Source of the DNA: Alkalibacterium sp049389645
GTDB taxonomy: Bacteria > Bacillota > Bacilli > Lactobacillales > Carnobacteriaceae_A
Direction: 5' to 3'
NCBI RefSeq assembly: GCF_049389645.1
Contig: NZ_CP186540.1
Span: 806,001 to 870,000, forward strand
Length of the DNA: 64,000 bases
Position 1 is the stretch's first letter. Every line of letters starts with the position of its first letter. The notes under the pieces are model-generated. The model was given only the letters and a program-made list of their open reading frames with translations, searched no databases and was not told the origin of the DNA. Below are positions 33,870 to 44,334 of this stretch, piece by piece. The translations under genes and the position numbers were made by a program.

Positions 33870-34026
33870 TGACGGTTAAGGGTATTTATAGCGCTGAGTG
33901 TCTTGTCTAAACAAGACGGTCTCAGTTTTATTTTGTTTCGGTGTTGTGTCTTAACTTTTGTGTTTGTTATATAATCAACTATCTAGTTTTCAAAGAACAA
34001 TGGCGATTCTTTTTCAGAATCGCTAA

Positions 34027-34099
34027 TGGAGCCTAGCGGGATCGAACCGCTGACCTCCTGCGTGCAAGGCAGGCGCTCTCCCAGCTGAGCTAAGGCCCC
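34027..34099 (-). tRNA. tRNA-Ala (UGC)
   Basis: Acceptor GGGGCCT/AGGCTCC, anticodon stem CCTGC/GCAGG and loop CTTGCAC with anticodon TGC. It lies in the 16S-23S spacer of operon 2 only. Confidence 0.96.
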
Positions 34100-34186
34100 A
34101 TAATATTTTTTTAATGAGAAAAACAAATCTCTCAAAACTAAACAAAGTAATCATCAAATGTGTAGGTTCCGTTTGCCCTAATGGCA

Positions 34187-35748
<1,562 letters not shown>

Positions 35749-36126
35749 AGTTTGAAATAGCTCGTGTTACATAATTCCGAGTTAAACATGTTAACTCGTT
35801 TGTGTTGCCTTGGCCCAATAAATTGGACACAAGACACCTGCACATTTGATTGTTTACTTTGTTCAGTTTTCAAAGATCTATTTCGTTCAATCGCTGACGA
35901 CGTGATGTGTCAACTAGTACAATATTACAGGCTTTCAATTCGATTGTCAAGAACTTTTTAAAAGTTCTTTTGTCGCTCGTTTGACCGAGACCTGACAAGA
36001 AAAAGAAAAGCATTTGTTGCCTTAAATCAGCAACAGGAATAAATATACCAGATTCCTCCCTTCTCGTCAACCCTTTTATTGTCTTATCTTTTTTTGAACC
36101 TGCTTTATAATTACAATCTTGGTAAT
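35749..36126 (-). promoter_or_regulatory. Leader and promoter region of rRNA operon 2
   Basis: Nearly the same as the region before operon 1 up to about 36050: boxA-like leader, promoter and 21-base palindrome. The remaining bases to 36126 show nothing. Confidence 0.75.
35922..35950 (-). promoter_or_regulatory. rRNA operon 2 promoter
   Basis: -35 TTGACA (35945-35950), 17-base spacer, -10 TAATAT (35922-35927), as in operon 1. Confidence 0.85.
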
Positions 36127-36846
36127 TTACTGTCCACAGTCTGTTGGAAGCATATAACTAAAATCCACTTTTTCTCTTTTGGTAATCAATAATAACCCAT
36201 CTCCTAAAGGTACAATCGACGAATCAAACGCTGGATGGTCTAAGACGATATCCAAAAAAGCATTTAATTTACGATGAATTTTCAAACGTCTTTTAGGAAC
36301 CTCTGAATCTTCGTCGAGAATCGTTCCGCCTTGCAGTACGTCGTCTATCGCTAATACTCCACCTTGTTTTAGGATACGATAACAATGGGGAAAGAAATCA
36401 TAGTATTTAGCTTTAGCGCTATCCATAAATATGAAATCGACTGATCCGTCTTCCAACTTCTCCAACCATTCACTTGCCTGTCCCTCTAATAAGGTGACAT
36501 TATTTTCAATGTTCATTTTTTTAAAATTGATTTTTGCTTTTTCAATCATATCCGGATTTCGTTCAATTGTTGTCACATGACAATCCGAAGAAAGCGACTG
36601 AACCATCAACCCTGCAGAAAAACCAATGGCTGTTCCAACTTCCAAGATTTCTTTTGGTTCTAGTATAGGTAACAACCACCTGAAAAAAGTGACCGTTTCA
36701 TGTGGGATAATTGGCACTCTTCTTTCATTAGCCCACGCTTCTATCTCTCCTAACGCCCCAGACAACTGCTTTTGTGATGTCCTTAAATAGTCTCTCACCT
36801 CTTTATCGATCACCGGTCTATCCATCATTTCATTTCTTTTATTCAT
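36127..36846 (-). CDS. O-methyltransferase, TrmR-like (tRNA 5-hydroxyuridine methyltransferase)
   Basis: A 239-residue class I SAM-dependent methyltransferase of the family-3 O-methyltransferases. SAM motif I is LEVGTAIGFSAGL (about residue 68), acidic motif VTTIERNPDMIEKA follows, and FIFMDSAKAKYYDFF carries the metal-binding Asp. The bacterial YrrM/TrmR group methylates 5-hydroxyuridine at the tRNA wobble position; assignment to it is by general similarity. GGGGAG lies before the ATG at 36846; MDRPV at residue 8 is a possible later start. It stands alone upstream of the rRNA block and divergent from the CBS protein. Confidence 0.83.
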   Translation of the reverse strand: MNKRNEMMDRPVIDKEVRDYLRTSQKQLSGALGEIEAWANERRVPIIPHETVTFFRWLLPILEPKEILEVGTAIGFSAGLMVQSLSSDCHVTTIERNPDMIEKAKINFKKMNIENNVTLLEGQASEWLEKLEDGSVDFIFMDSAKAKYYDFFPHCYRILKQGGVLAIDDVLQGGTILDEDSEVPKRRLKIHRKLNAFLDIVLDHPAFDSSIVPLGDGLLLITKREKVDFSYMLPTDCGQ

Positions 36847-36913
36847 GCTAACTCCCCTAATATCATATTTCCTTTATTTTACACTGATTTGTCTATGTTA
36901 CCAAGTACTAATC

Positions 36914-36922
36914 TGTTATAAT
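36914..36922 (+). promoter_or_regulatory. Extended -10 promoter of the CBS/ACT protein
   Basis: TGTTATAAT (core 36917-36922) fits the TGnTATAAT extended -10; no good -35 is needed or seen. Confidence 0.55.
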
Positions 36923-36970
36923 AAATATGTGAAAATACGAAAAATCGGATGAGAAGGAGCAAATTTTTAT

Positions 36971-37609
36971 ATGTTGATTAAACAATTAACCGTCCCTAAA
37001 AACGTTGTGGCTACTATGTCAGAAGAAGCAACTCTAGAAGAAGCAATTACTCTATTAGAAGATACAGGATACCGATGTGTCCCTGTATTAGATAAAAGCG
37101 GAAAAATATTTAGAGGTAACATTTATAAAATGCACATATACAGACACAAGGCGAATGGCGGGGACATGGCTTTACCGGTCACTCACTTACTTAAAAACGC
37201 TACAAAATATGTTCATCTTAATTCTTCGTTCTTTAAGATCTTTTTCATGATCAAGGATCTGCCCTACATTACCGTCCTTGATGACAACAATCATTTTTAC
37301 GGAATACTAACTCATAGCACGTTGATTGACTTGCTTCAGCAATCTTGGAGTCTCGATTCTGGGAGCTACGTTTTAACTATTGCTTCTCCAGGCGAGAGAG
37401 GTGATTTGGCTAACATCGCAAAAATTATTAACCGTCATTGTTCCATCATGAGTTGTATCACTTTAGATGTTCAGCGCGAGAACATGGTTAGACGTATGAT
37501 AATGACTTTAGAACCTAATGTTTCTAAAAAAACATTAGAAGATCTGTCAAAACATCTAGACCGCAAAGGATTCAAAGTGGTAGAAGTTGAAGATCTGCAT
37601 AACGATTGA
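36971..37609 (+). CDS. cbpA: CBS-ACT domain c-di-AMP-binding protein, CbpA type
   Basis: A 212-residue cytoplasmic protein: two CBS motifs (about 8-60 and 75-130, with YRCVPVLDKSGKIFRGNIY and YITVLDDNNHFYGILTHSTL) and a C-terminal ACT domain (about 140-205, starting YVLTIASPGERGDLANIAK). This CBS-ACT arrangement is that of CbpA of Listeria and enterococci, a c-di-AMP binder of unknown output. The link to c-di-AMP is from the family; cdaA lies 14 kb away in this window. GGAG lies 11 bases before the ATG. Confidence 0.82.
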   Translation: MLIKQLTVPKNVVATMSEEATLEEAITLLEDTGYRCVPVLDKSGKIFRGNIYKMHIYRHKANGGDMALPVTHLLKNATKYVHLNSSFFKIFFMIKDLPYITVLDDNNHFYGILTHSTLIDLLQQSWSLDSGSYVLTIASPGERGDLANIAKIINRHCSIMSCITLDVQRENMVRRMIMTLEPNVSKKTLEDLSKHLDRKGFKVVEVEDLHND

Positions 37610-37630
37610 TTTTCAATATTTTTTACAAAT

Positions 37631-37686
37631 AAAAGACGCTCTAAAGTCTCCGGTTAAATCTCTCCGAGGATTATAGAGCGTCTTTT
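37631..37686. terminator. Bidirectional Rho-independent terminator
   Basis: AAAAGACGCTCTA pairs with TAGAGCGTCTTTT around a 30-base loop that holds a small CTCCGG/CCGAG stem. It lies between cbpA and queT, which converge. Confidence 0.88.
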
Positions 37687-37703
37687 ATATCGTGCTTTAC
37701 TTT

Positions 37704-38198
37704 TTAACTTTGCATTTTTTTATTGAAATTGATTTTTTTATCGAGGGTTAACATAATAGGTATGCCTAGACCCATTGTAACTAGCTGCCCCAAAAAGACT
37801 GTAAGATAAGTAAACCAGAAAATTTCTTCAGCACCTATCAATAATAGCATTATAGCAATCATAAAACTAAATACAGAAAACACAGCAGTATTTATGATCA
37901 TTTTTTTAACCGGTGACTGAACTTTCTTACTTAGAACAAAATAAACAGCGAATGATATTACCGTGTGACCCACGCCGAGAGTCCAATCGTATACACCAAA
38001 CGGTGATAATATAAGGTTGGTCAGAAAAACTCCTGCAGTCACGCCGTAAGCATACTTCTTGTCGAACACCACCAGATGATTAAGTATTTCGGATAACCTT
38101 AGCTGGATTGCCCCAAAAGCAAAAGGTGCTATCAGTATAGTAATTCCTGTATACAAAGCTCCAATAATCGCATTTATTATCAATTGTTTTGTTTTCAT
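37704..38198 (-). CDS. queT: Queuosine precursor ECF transporter S component QueT
   Basis: A 164-residue integral membrane protein with about five to six hydrophobic segments and the QueT signature region FAFGAIQLRLSEILNHLVVF near the N-terminus. QueT is the substrate-binding subunit of an energy-coupling-factor importer for preQ1/queuosine precursors. The assignment is strongly supported by a preQ1-I riboswitch in the leader, which overlaps the ribosome site. Its ATP-binding and T subunits are presumably the shared housekeeping set elsewhere. AGGAGG is 7 bases before the ATG. Confidence 0.93.
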   Translation of the reverse strand: MKTKQLIINAIIGALYTGITILIAPFAFGAIQLRLSEILNHLVVFDKKYAYGVTAGVFLTNLILSPFGVYDWTLGVGHTVISFAVYFVLSKKVQSPVKKMIINTAVFSVFSFMIAIMLLLIGAEEIFWFTYLTVFLGQLVTMGLGIPIMLTLDKKINFNKKMQS

Positions 38199-38205
38199 TT
38201 CTTTT

Positions 38206-38247
38206 CCTCCTAGTTTTTATCTCGTGGGTTGGCACTTTCGAACCACG
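38206..38247 (-). promoter_or_regulatory. preQ1-I riboswitch
   Basis: Minus strand: stem CGTGG / CCACG with loop TTCGAAAGTGCCAAC, followed by the A-rich tail GATAAAAACTAGGAGG. This follows the preQ1-I layout (short stem-loop, then A-rich pseudoknot tail). The tail runs into the queT ribosome site, which implies control of translation. Confidence 0.85.
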
Positions 38248-38271
38248 GTCGTCAAAAAAGACAACGAGAGT

Positions 38272-38300
38272 AGTGTAGCATTTATTGTGACAATTTTCAA
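38272..38300 (-). promoter_or_regulatory. Promoter of queT
   Basis: -35 TTGAAA (38295-38300), 17-base spacer, -10 TACACT (38272-38277), about 20 bases before the riboswitch stem. Confidence 0.8.
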
Positions 38301-38637
38301 TTCTTTTCAGAAAATCAACTTATCATTATCAAAAAACTAATCATTCCCTAGAAAATGGTTACAGCTTCTACTAGCCTTCTACAACTTGCTTTTACCGGAC
38401 GAAAGTCATAAGAAGAGTTGAGCTAGAAAAATAGAAACTCAACTCTCTATTATAAAAGTTCAAATACCTTTTACAATTATTCTATCCTCTTTCGCAAATC
38501 ATTCGTTAGTAGATTTAAGCACTTTTAATACTCTCGTCGTCATAAACAACTTAATCTTTAATCAAACAACCTTTTATTCTATTAAAAAACACCTTAAGAG
38601 CATTCGGTTTTTTAAGATATCGAAAGTTATATGTAAA
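38301..38637. other. Gap between queT and mazF
   Basis: No gene. An isolated 8-bp stem GAGTTGAG/CTCAACTC with a 15-base loop lies at 38415-38445. The rest is AT-rich and shows nothing. Confidence 0.5.
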
Positions 38638-38678
38638 ACAAAAAGCAGTATCAGCTGTTAGGCCAAAACTGCTTTTTC
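38638..38678 (-). terminator. Terminator of mazF
   Basis: AAAAAGCAGT pairs with ACTGCTTTTT across an 18-base loop, 18 bases after the mazF stop on minus. Confidence 0.85.
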
Positions 38679-38695
38679 TAAGTATTAAAATAGAT

Positions 38696-39052
38696 TTATA
38701 TGTGTTTGTATTGATTCGACAAGCCAATACTTATTGCCAAAGCATCATCAACCATAGTCATGGTTTTATTATCTAAATGAGTGACTTGATCTCTTAGACG
38801 TTGTTTATCTATTGTTCTTACTTGTTCAAGTAAGACCACTGAGTTTTTTTCTAATCCTTTATCCGCCCCAACTTCGACATGTGTTGGCATTTTACCTTTT
38901 TCTATCTTCGTTGTTATAGCCGCAACAATGACTGTCGGACTATATTTATTTCCAACGTTATTTTGAATAATCAAGACCGGTCGCATGCCACCTTGCTCAG
39001 ATCCTATTACTGGTGATAAATCCGCATAATAAATATCTCCGCGTTTAACCAC
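38696..39052 (-). CDS. mazF: Toxin MazF / EndoA endoribonuclease
   Basis: A 118-residue PemK/MazF-fold mRNA interferase. It starts VKRGDIYYADLSPVIGSEQGG with the catalytic Arg in the SEQGGMRPVLI segment, and the conserved Thr region VAAITTKIEKGKMPTHVEV follows. It is the typical Firmicutes chromosomal EndoA that cleaves single-stranded RNA at short motifs. The antitoxin gene lies directly upstream on the same strand with a 59-base gap. Length is normal. Confidence 0.94.
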   Translation of the reverse strand: MVKRGDIYYADLSPVIGSEQGGMRPVLIIQNNVGNKYSPTVIVAAITTKIEKGKMPTHVEVGADKGLEKNSVVLLEQVRTIDKQRLRDQVTHLDNKTMTMVDDALAISIGLSNQYKHI

Positions 39053-39111
39053 AGGCTTTCCTCCTAAAAGGCGCCTTTTGGATCAGGTGTTACACTCTTT
39101 TACTTAATGAG

Positions 39112-39372
39112 TTAACTTTTCCTATAGATATGTGTGTGTATTTCATTTTCACAGTTATCGAATTCTGAGCAAATTTCTAGATTGATATTGCCCATTTCCG
39201 CATACCCTTTCCTCATGGCGTCCATTTTATTCATGTTATCTTTGATGAAACATTGAAGCATCTTATTCATTAATTCAGATTCTTCTATATTTGCGTCTTT
39301 ACAATATTCTTCTATCTCTTCATACACAGATTGCTCTAATTCAATAGTCATTTTTTTGTTATGCTCTTCCAT
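39112..39372 (-). CDS. mazE: Antitoxin MazE / EndoAI (ribbon-helix-helix)
   Basis: About 86 residues: an N-terminal ribbon-helix-helix (KKMTIELEQSVYEEIEEYCKD) for DNA binding and a C-terminal toxin-binding tail containing MRKGYAEMGNINLEICSEFD, which matches the EndoAI tail. It neutralises the adjacent MazF and represses the pair. I chose the ATG at 39372 with GGGGGG 9 bases upstream over the GTG at 39390. In many Firmicutes alr precedes mazE; here acpS does, and alr is not in the window. Confidence 0.9.
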   Translation of the reverse strand: MEEHNKKMTIELEQSVYEEIEEYCKDANIEESELMNKMLQCFIKDNMNKMDAMRKGYAEMGNINLEICSEFDNCENEIHTHIYRKS

Positions 39373-39552
39373 GAATAATGCCCCCCACACGATTATTGCC
39401 TAATACTCTTGTCTCAGCTCATAAAAGCAAAGACAGAAGAATAAAATAGCTCTCACAAGAAAAGATGTGCATCTATTCCTTCCCTGTAAGTCTATCATGA
39501 AAGACAATGATTTTAAATACGTGTTTGTGACAATTCCACGAAAGAACGCATG

Positions 39553-39906
39553 TTAATTATTTTCTAAAATAACTTGAGCAACTGCTATTGAACCCGTGTG
39601 CGAAATAGAAACCCAAACATTCCCGTTAAATGGGCTTTGCGTTACCATTGGTTTGCCTAAACTGTCTGGCAGTATTTCAACATCTAAAAAACCAATTTTT
39701 CCTATTCCTGTTCCTAATGCTTTTGAGAATGCTTCTTTTGCAGAAAAACGTCCAGCTAAAAATTCGATTTTTCTTTTCCCTTTAAGTTTAGAAAAGATTT
39801 CCCGTTCTTTACTCGTCAAGACTCTCTCCGCAAAAGATTCTCGTCTTATGTATGCTTTTTCAATCCTGTTTATTTCCACAACGTCTAAACCTATGCCCGC
39901 AATCAT
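39553..39906 (-). CDS. acpS: Holo-[acyl-carrier-protein] synthase
   Basis: A 117-residue phosphopantetheinyl transferase that activates acyl carrier protein for fatty acid synthesis. Motifs are MIAGIGLDVVEINRIEK with the metal-binding Asp, RFSAKEAFSKALGTGIG with the KEA metal site, and VSISHTGSIAVAQVI. Length and motifs are complete. It lies between cshA (with its own terminator) and mazEF. Confidence 0.96.
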   Translation of the reverse strand: MIAGIGLDVVEINRIEKAYIRRESFAERVLTSKEREIFSKLKGKRKIEFLAGRFSAKEAFSKALGTGIGKIGFLDVEILPDSLGKPMVTQSPFNGNVWVSISHTGSIAVAQVILENN

Positions 39907-40005
39907 TACATTCCTCTATCCTTAATACCGCAAATGCTACTATTACTTAATTATGTTAACAGATTCACATCAAAATGTCATTGAAAAACGATTTATTTCA
40001 ATAAT

Positions 40006-40040
40006 AAAAGCCAGCAAGCGGCCTAGGCCACTTACTGACT
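40006..40040 (-). terminator. Terminator of cshA
   Basis: AGTCAGTAAGTGGCC pairs with GGCCGCTTGCTGGCT (two mismatch/G-U positions, TA loop), followed by TTTTATTATTG on minus. Confidence 0.8.
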
Positions 40041-40063
40041 TCGTTCATTGATTATTTTTAGTT

Positions 40064-41530
40064 TTAACTATTTCTTTTAGGACGACGAGTGGTGCTTCGT
40101 TTTCCTTGGTTGTCACTACTTGAACGGCCTTTACCTTTATAACTACTTTTACCGCCACCGCCACGGTTACTGCTGCCCTTACCTTTTCCTCTGCCACGGC
40201 CTTTTTCCTTGTTTGGAAGCGGACGTTGTGGAGAGATATTAACAGGAACATCAGTCGGATCTTTGACCATTGCTTTAACTAAAGCAGCAGCTAAGTCTTC
40301 AGCTGAATATGAAACAAGCAGTTTTTCGGCTGCATTTGTATATTTATCTAAGCCATTCTCATCTATGGTTTTTTGAATATCTTTCATAGCTGATTGCAAT
40401 TGACTTTCTAATGCTTCATCACTGGTTGGTGGACGAAGAGCAGTCAATGGCTGATTGGTTAGTTTTTCAATCGTATGCAGATAACTCATTTCCTGAGGAG
40501 TAACAAACGTTACAGCTACGCCTTCTTCACCGGCACGGCCTGTACGACCAATACGGTGGACATAACTTTCAGGATCTTGAGGGATATCATAATTGAAAAC
40601 GTGTGTCAATCCGGTAACATCTAATCCACGAGCAGCCACATCTGTTGCTACTAAGATATCCATTTTACCTTTTTTGAAGTCTTTCAAGACACTCATACGT
40701 TTACTTTGAGATAAATCGCCATGAATTCCTTCAGCTTGATAGCCACGCATCTCTAAACCTTTAGATAATTCATCGACACGTTTTTTAGTACGTCCGAATA
40801 TCAAAGCTGATTTAGGATTTTGTACATCAAGGAGACGTGTTAAGACGTCAAACTTCTCATTGTCTCTAGCTTTTGTATAATATTGATCGATCGTAGATGC
40901 AGCCAATGTCTTCGTTTGGATACGTACAGTTTCAGGATTTTTCATGAAACGTACACCAATGCGTTTGATTGGTTCTGGCATTGTTGCAGAGAATAGTAAT
41001 GTCTGACGTTCTTTTGGAGTCTCTTTGATGATCGATTCGATATCATCAATGAAGCCCATGTTTAGCATTTCATCCGCTTCATCTAAAACAAGTGTTTCTA
41101 CTTGATTCAGTTTCAACGATTTACGACGAATCAAATCAAGCATACGTCCGGGAGTCCCAACGACGATCTGAGCGCCACCTTTGATTTGTTGAATCTGTCT
41201 TTTGATGTCTGCTCCACCGTAGACACACGTTACTTTAACTTTTTTATCTCTGCTCAAACGGAAGATTTCTTCCTGAGTCTGGATAGCTAATTCACGAGTA
41301 GGTGCAATAACTAGCCCTTGAACATTATGGTTTTTAACGTCGATTTTCTGTAACATCGGCAAACCAAAAGCAGCCGTTTTACCGGTTCCTGTTTGTGCTT
41401 GTCCAATAACGTCTTTACCTTCTAAAGCTAGAGGGATGGTCTGTTCCTGGATTGGTGTGGTTTCTTCAAATCCCATTTCTTCTATGGATTTCAGTAGTTC
41501 ATCTATTAAATCTAGTTCATTAAATTTCAA
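40064..41530 (-). CDS. cshA: DEAD-box RNA helicase CshA
   Basis: About 488 residues. RecA domain 1 carries the Q motif, AQTGTGKTAA, PTRELA, VLDEADEML and LLFSATM; RecA domain 2 carries IFGRTKKRVDEL and HRIGRTGRAG. The C-terminus is basic and Gly/Ser/Arg-rich (GRGRGKGKGSSNRGGGGK), an RNA-binding tail. CshA remodels RNA in cold adaptation and mRNA decay. I chose the TTG at 41530 (L/M-KFNELDL) because AGGAGG lies 9 bases before it; longer frames have no ribosome site and do not fit the family. Confidence 0.93.
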   Translation of the reverse strand: MKFNELDLIDELLKSIEEMGFEETTPIQEQTIPLALEGKDVIGQAQTGTGKTAAFGLPMLQKIDVKNHNVQGLVIAPTRELAIQTQEEIFRLSRDKKVKVTCVYGGADIKRQIQQIKGGAQIVVGTPGRMLDLIRRKSLKLNQVETLVLDEADEMLNMGFIDDIESIIKETPKERQTLLFSATMPEPIKRIGVRFMKNPETVRIQTKTLAASTIDQYYTKARDNEKFDVLTRLLDVQNPKSALIFGRTKKRVDELSKGLEMRGYQAEGIHGDLSQSKRMSVLKDFKKGKMDILVATDVAARGLDVTGLTHVFNYDIPQDPESYVHRIGRTGRAGEEGVAVTFVTPQEMSYLHTIEKLTNQPLTALRPPTSDEALESQLQSAMKDIQKTIDENGLDKYTNAAEKLLVSYSAEDLAAALVKAMVKDPTDVPVNISPQRPLPNKEKGRGRGKGKGSSNRGGGGKSSYKGKGRSSSDNQGKRSTTRRPKRNS

Positions 41531-41855
41531 AAAATGTTTCCTCCTATTATTTTCCTTAGCAAATATTCGTTTAAGAGCCAAGGATGATTTTACTCATAAA
41601 TAGAGAAAGATCACTTCTTGAAAACAGAACGTTCCATGATTCTGTTCAAACAAAGACCCTAGTGTACGTATCTCATCATTCGATGCGGTACACCAGGGGC
41701 ATGACATTTATCTTGACTCAGTATTATTATTTAATTTTCATACGGTAGATATTTCTATCTACTAAACGAACAGTTGTCTGGCTTACAAGTGTTATCTTAT
41801 CATGTGTCCATTACATTTTCAACTTGTTTTTATTAATCAAAAAAATGAATACGTT
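41531..41855 (-). promoter_or_regulatory. cshA leader / murF 3' region with hairpin
   Basis: 325 bases without a gene. On minus, an 11-bp stem at 41657-41698 (CCCTGGTGTAC with GTACACTAGGG, one G-U pair, 20-base loop) is followed by a weak TCTTTGTTTG tract. It could be the murF terminator or a structured part of the helicase leader. Confidence 0.45.
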
Positions 41856-43250
41856 TTATTTATTTTTAATTTGACTTAACTTAGACACAACTTCAAGCAT
41901 GCCTGTGCTGAAACTGGACTTAAACAACACGGTATCTGCAGGTTGTAACGTTTCTTTTAGATGGTCTATCAATGGTGCTTTCTCTCCCGTAAAATAGTTG
42001 AGCTTGGATTTATCCATTGTTTTCAGCATTTCTTTATATAAAGCATTCATTTGCTCTCCATATAAAACAAGTTCATCGATAGCTTCCGGATCAATCACTT
42101 TGTATAAATCTCGGTGCATAGCTTCTGATTGTTCGCCTAACTCCAAGATATCTCCTAAAACGACAACTTTGCGATTGGGTACCTCTATTGCTTGAAAGTA
42201 ACTCAAAACGGCCTTCACAGATGACGGACTCGCATTATACGCATCATTTAACAAGACAGACTGGTTCACACCTGTTATCCATTCCAATCGATTTTTAGTT
42301 AATTGAAAGTGAGATAACTGCTGGTAGATATCGGCTAGATCAATGCCTAACGTTTCACCTACGAGTATTGCTGACAAAGCATTTTGTACATTGTATTCTC
42401 CAGGTATGGGCAACGTGCAGGAGGTATCTGTTTGCTGGTTGGTTTTGAATAGTGTCTGTTTCATTTCAGTATGAATCTCTGTTGAATACAGATCAACTCC
42501 GGATGTTTTGCCAAAGGTTTTAACTGTTTCGACCTTTTCATCGACCCACCCGTTGTCTATTTTGGTTTTTAGTAATGGTTCTTCCCCAGGATAAATAAGC
42601 GTTCCCCGATGCATGCCTTCAACGATTTCCAGTTTCGCTTCAGCAATGGCTTCCCGTGAACCCAAAAACTCGATATGTGATTCGCCGATCATGGTAATGA
42701 CCGCAATATCGGGTTCAGCTATCTCAGACAGCAAATGAATTTCACCTTTTTCGCTCATACCCATTTCCAGTATGATCACTTCTGTATCAGGATCCATTTC
42801 TAAAATAGTCAAAGGCAAACCTAAGTGATTATTGAAGTTTCCCATGGTTTTATGGGTCTTAAGCTTTGCCGAAGCAACTGCCTCTACCATATCTTTTGTC
42901 GTTGTTTTACCATTGCTACCGGTAATGCCAATAACTGTTGGCGATACTTTTTTCAAATAATACTGAGCAAAAGCCTGAAAAGCTTTCAATGTATCTTCGA
43001 CTTGAATAACCGCAATGTTTTTTGGGGCATCTTCGATGGGATCACTCCAGAACGTTGCTGATGCTCCTTTGTCGATCGCCGATTGAATAAAATCATGTCC
43101 ATTTCGATCAGCCGTTAATGGTACAAACAAATTATTTTTGACTAACGTTCGGGTGTCAAAGGAGACCCCTTCTATATGCTCTGTCGTGTCGCCATTATAT
43201 AGCTTGCCATCCACCGCTTGAACGATTTCATAAAGTGTCCATTTCGACAT
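41856..43250 (-). CDS. murF: UDP-MurNAc-tripeptide:D-Ala-D-Ala ligase
   Basis: A 464-residue Mur ligase adding D-Ala-D-Ala to UDP-MurNAc-tripeptide in the cytoplasm. The ATP-binding motif GITGSNGKTTTKD is near residue 108, and the MurF features NFNNHLGLPLTIL and LLNDAYNASPSSVKA are intact. Its start overlaps the ddl stop by 23 bases, with GGAGAG inside ddl, so the two enzymes that make and attach D-Ala-D-Ala are translationally linked. Confidence 0.97.
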   Translation of the reverse strand: MSKWTLYEIVQAVDGKLYNGDTTEHIEGVSFDTRTLVKNNLFVPLTADRNGHDFIQSAIDKGASATFWSDPIEDAPKNIAVIQVEDTLKAFQAFAQYYLKKVSPTVIGITGSNGKTTTKDMVEAVASAKLKTHKTMGNFNNHLGLPLTILEMDPDTEVIILEMGMSEKGEIHLLSEIAEPDIAVITMIGESHIEFLGSREAIAEAKLEIVEGMHRGTLIYPGEEPLLKTKIDNGWVDEKVETVKTFGKTSGVDLYSTEIHTEMKQTLFKTNQQTDTSCTLPIPGEYNVQNALSAILVGETLGIDLADIYQQLSHFQLTKNRLEWITGVNQSVLLNDAYNASPSSVKAVLSYFQAIEVPNRKVVVLGDILELGEQSEAMHRDLYKVIDPEAIDELVLYGEQMNALYKEMLKTMDKSKLNYFTGEKAPLIDHLKETLQPADTVLFKSSFSTGMLEVVSKLSQIKNK

Positions 43251-44334
43251 TAGTACTCTCCATTTCTACTTTTCCGTCATCTCTTGTAATTTTGGTGCTT
43301 AGTTTATATTTGTCATTAAATCTGCGTATCCCTAATTGAATAACTTCTTCAATCAAATCATCATATGGGAGACCTGTTTTTGCCCAAACTCTTGGATACA
43401 TACTGTTAGATGTGAAGCCCGGAAACGTATTGACTTCATTGATATAAACTTCGCCATCTTGAGTTAAAAAGAAATCGGCTCGAGAAATGCCTGAGCCATT
43501 AATTGCTTCAAAAGCTTCGACAGCCATTTTCCTCACTTTTTTTGTCAATTCAGGGGATAAGTTGGCTGGAACTTCTCGAACAACTTTTTGATTTAAATAT
43601 TTATCTTCATACGCGTAGAAATCTTTTTGCTTAACCAACTCACCTGGAACCGATGTATGTACATCTTCATTCCCGAGTATAGCTACTTCTATTTCACGTA
43701 CTTGTACTCCTTTTTCAACAACCACACGATAATCATAATTGAAGGCTAATTCAATTGCTTGAATCAATTCTTCTTTATTAAGTGTTCGCGTGATGCCTAC
43801 GCTTGAACCCAGATTAACCGGTTTAACGTACATGGGGTAGTCTATTTCCGTCTCGATAGCTTCACACACTGCTTCTTGATCGACTCTCCAGTCCCTTACC
43901 TTGACTTCTTTGTAAGGAAGAACAGGTAGTCCCGCTTCTTTAAAGATTACTTTGCTTAATACTTTATCCATACCTACGGCGCTTGAAAGAACGCCTGCAC
44001 CTACGTACGGAATATTTAATGTTTCAAACAAGCCTTGAATCGTACCATCTTCTCCGTTTGGTCCATGAAGAACCGGAAAAGCTACAGACTCTCCCTCGGT
44101 CAGTTCATTAAATAAGAAAGGTATTTTGTCATCAGTATTCACTAGCTCATCTTTGGAAATTAAACTTTCTCTGCTTTCAACTTCAGCGCCTTTAAACCAA
44201 TTTCCTTCGTGCGTAATGTATACAGGTATCACAGTATAATACTCATAGTAAATGTTTTGAAAGATAGAAAAAGCAGATTTTACAGAAACATCGTGTTCAG
44301 CACTTTTTCCACCATATATCACATAAAGCTTCAT
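43228..44334 (-). CDS. ddl: D-alanine--D-alanine ligase
   Basis: A 368-residue ATP-grasp ligase. The N-terminal domain starts YVIYGGKSAEHDVSV, the central ATP-grasp has YVKPVNLGSSVGITR, and the C-terminus has FFLTQDGEVYINEVNTFPGFT. The omega-loop segment FYAYEDKY ends in Tyr, the residue typical of D-Ala-D-Ala ligases; D-lactate-type, vancomycin-tolerant enzymes have Phe there. So a D-Ala-terminating precursor is predicted. AGGAGG lies 6 bases before the ATG. First gene of ddl-murF. Confidence 0.97.
   Translation of the reverse strand: MKLYVIYGGKSAEHDVSVKSAFSIFQNIYYEYYTVIPVYITHEGNWFKGAEVESRESLISKDELVNTDDKIPFLFNELTEGESVAFPVLHGPNGEDGTIQGLFETLNIPYVGAGVLSSAVGMDKVLSKVIFKEAGLPVLPYKEVKVRDWRVDQEAVCEAIETEIDYPMYVKPVNLGSSVGITRTLNKEELIQAIELAFNYDYRVVVEKGVQVREIEVAILGNEDVHTSVPGELVKQKDFYAYEDKYLNQKVVREVPANLSPELTKKVRKMAVEAFEAINGSGISRADFFLTQDGEVYINEVNTFPGFTSNSMYPRVWAKTGLPYDDLIEEVIQLGIRRFNDKYKLSTKITRDDGKVEMESTNVEMDTL

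Noticed and set aside
40045..40251. A 68-codon frame overlapping the end of cshA
   Set aside because: It is an out-of-frame reading of the Gly/Arg/Lys-rich helicase tail.
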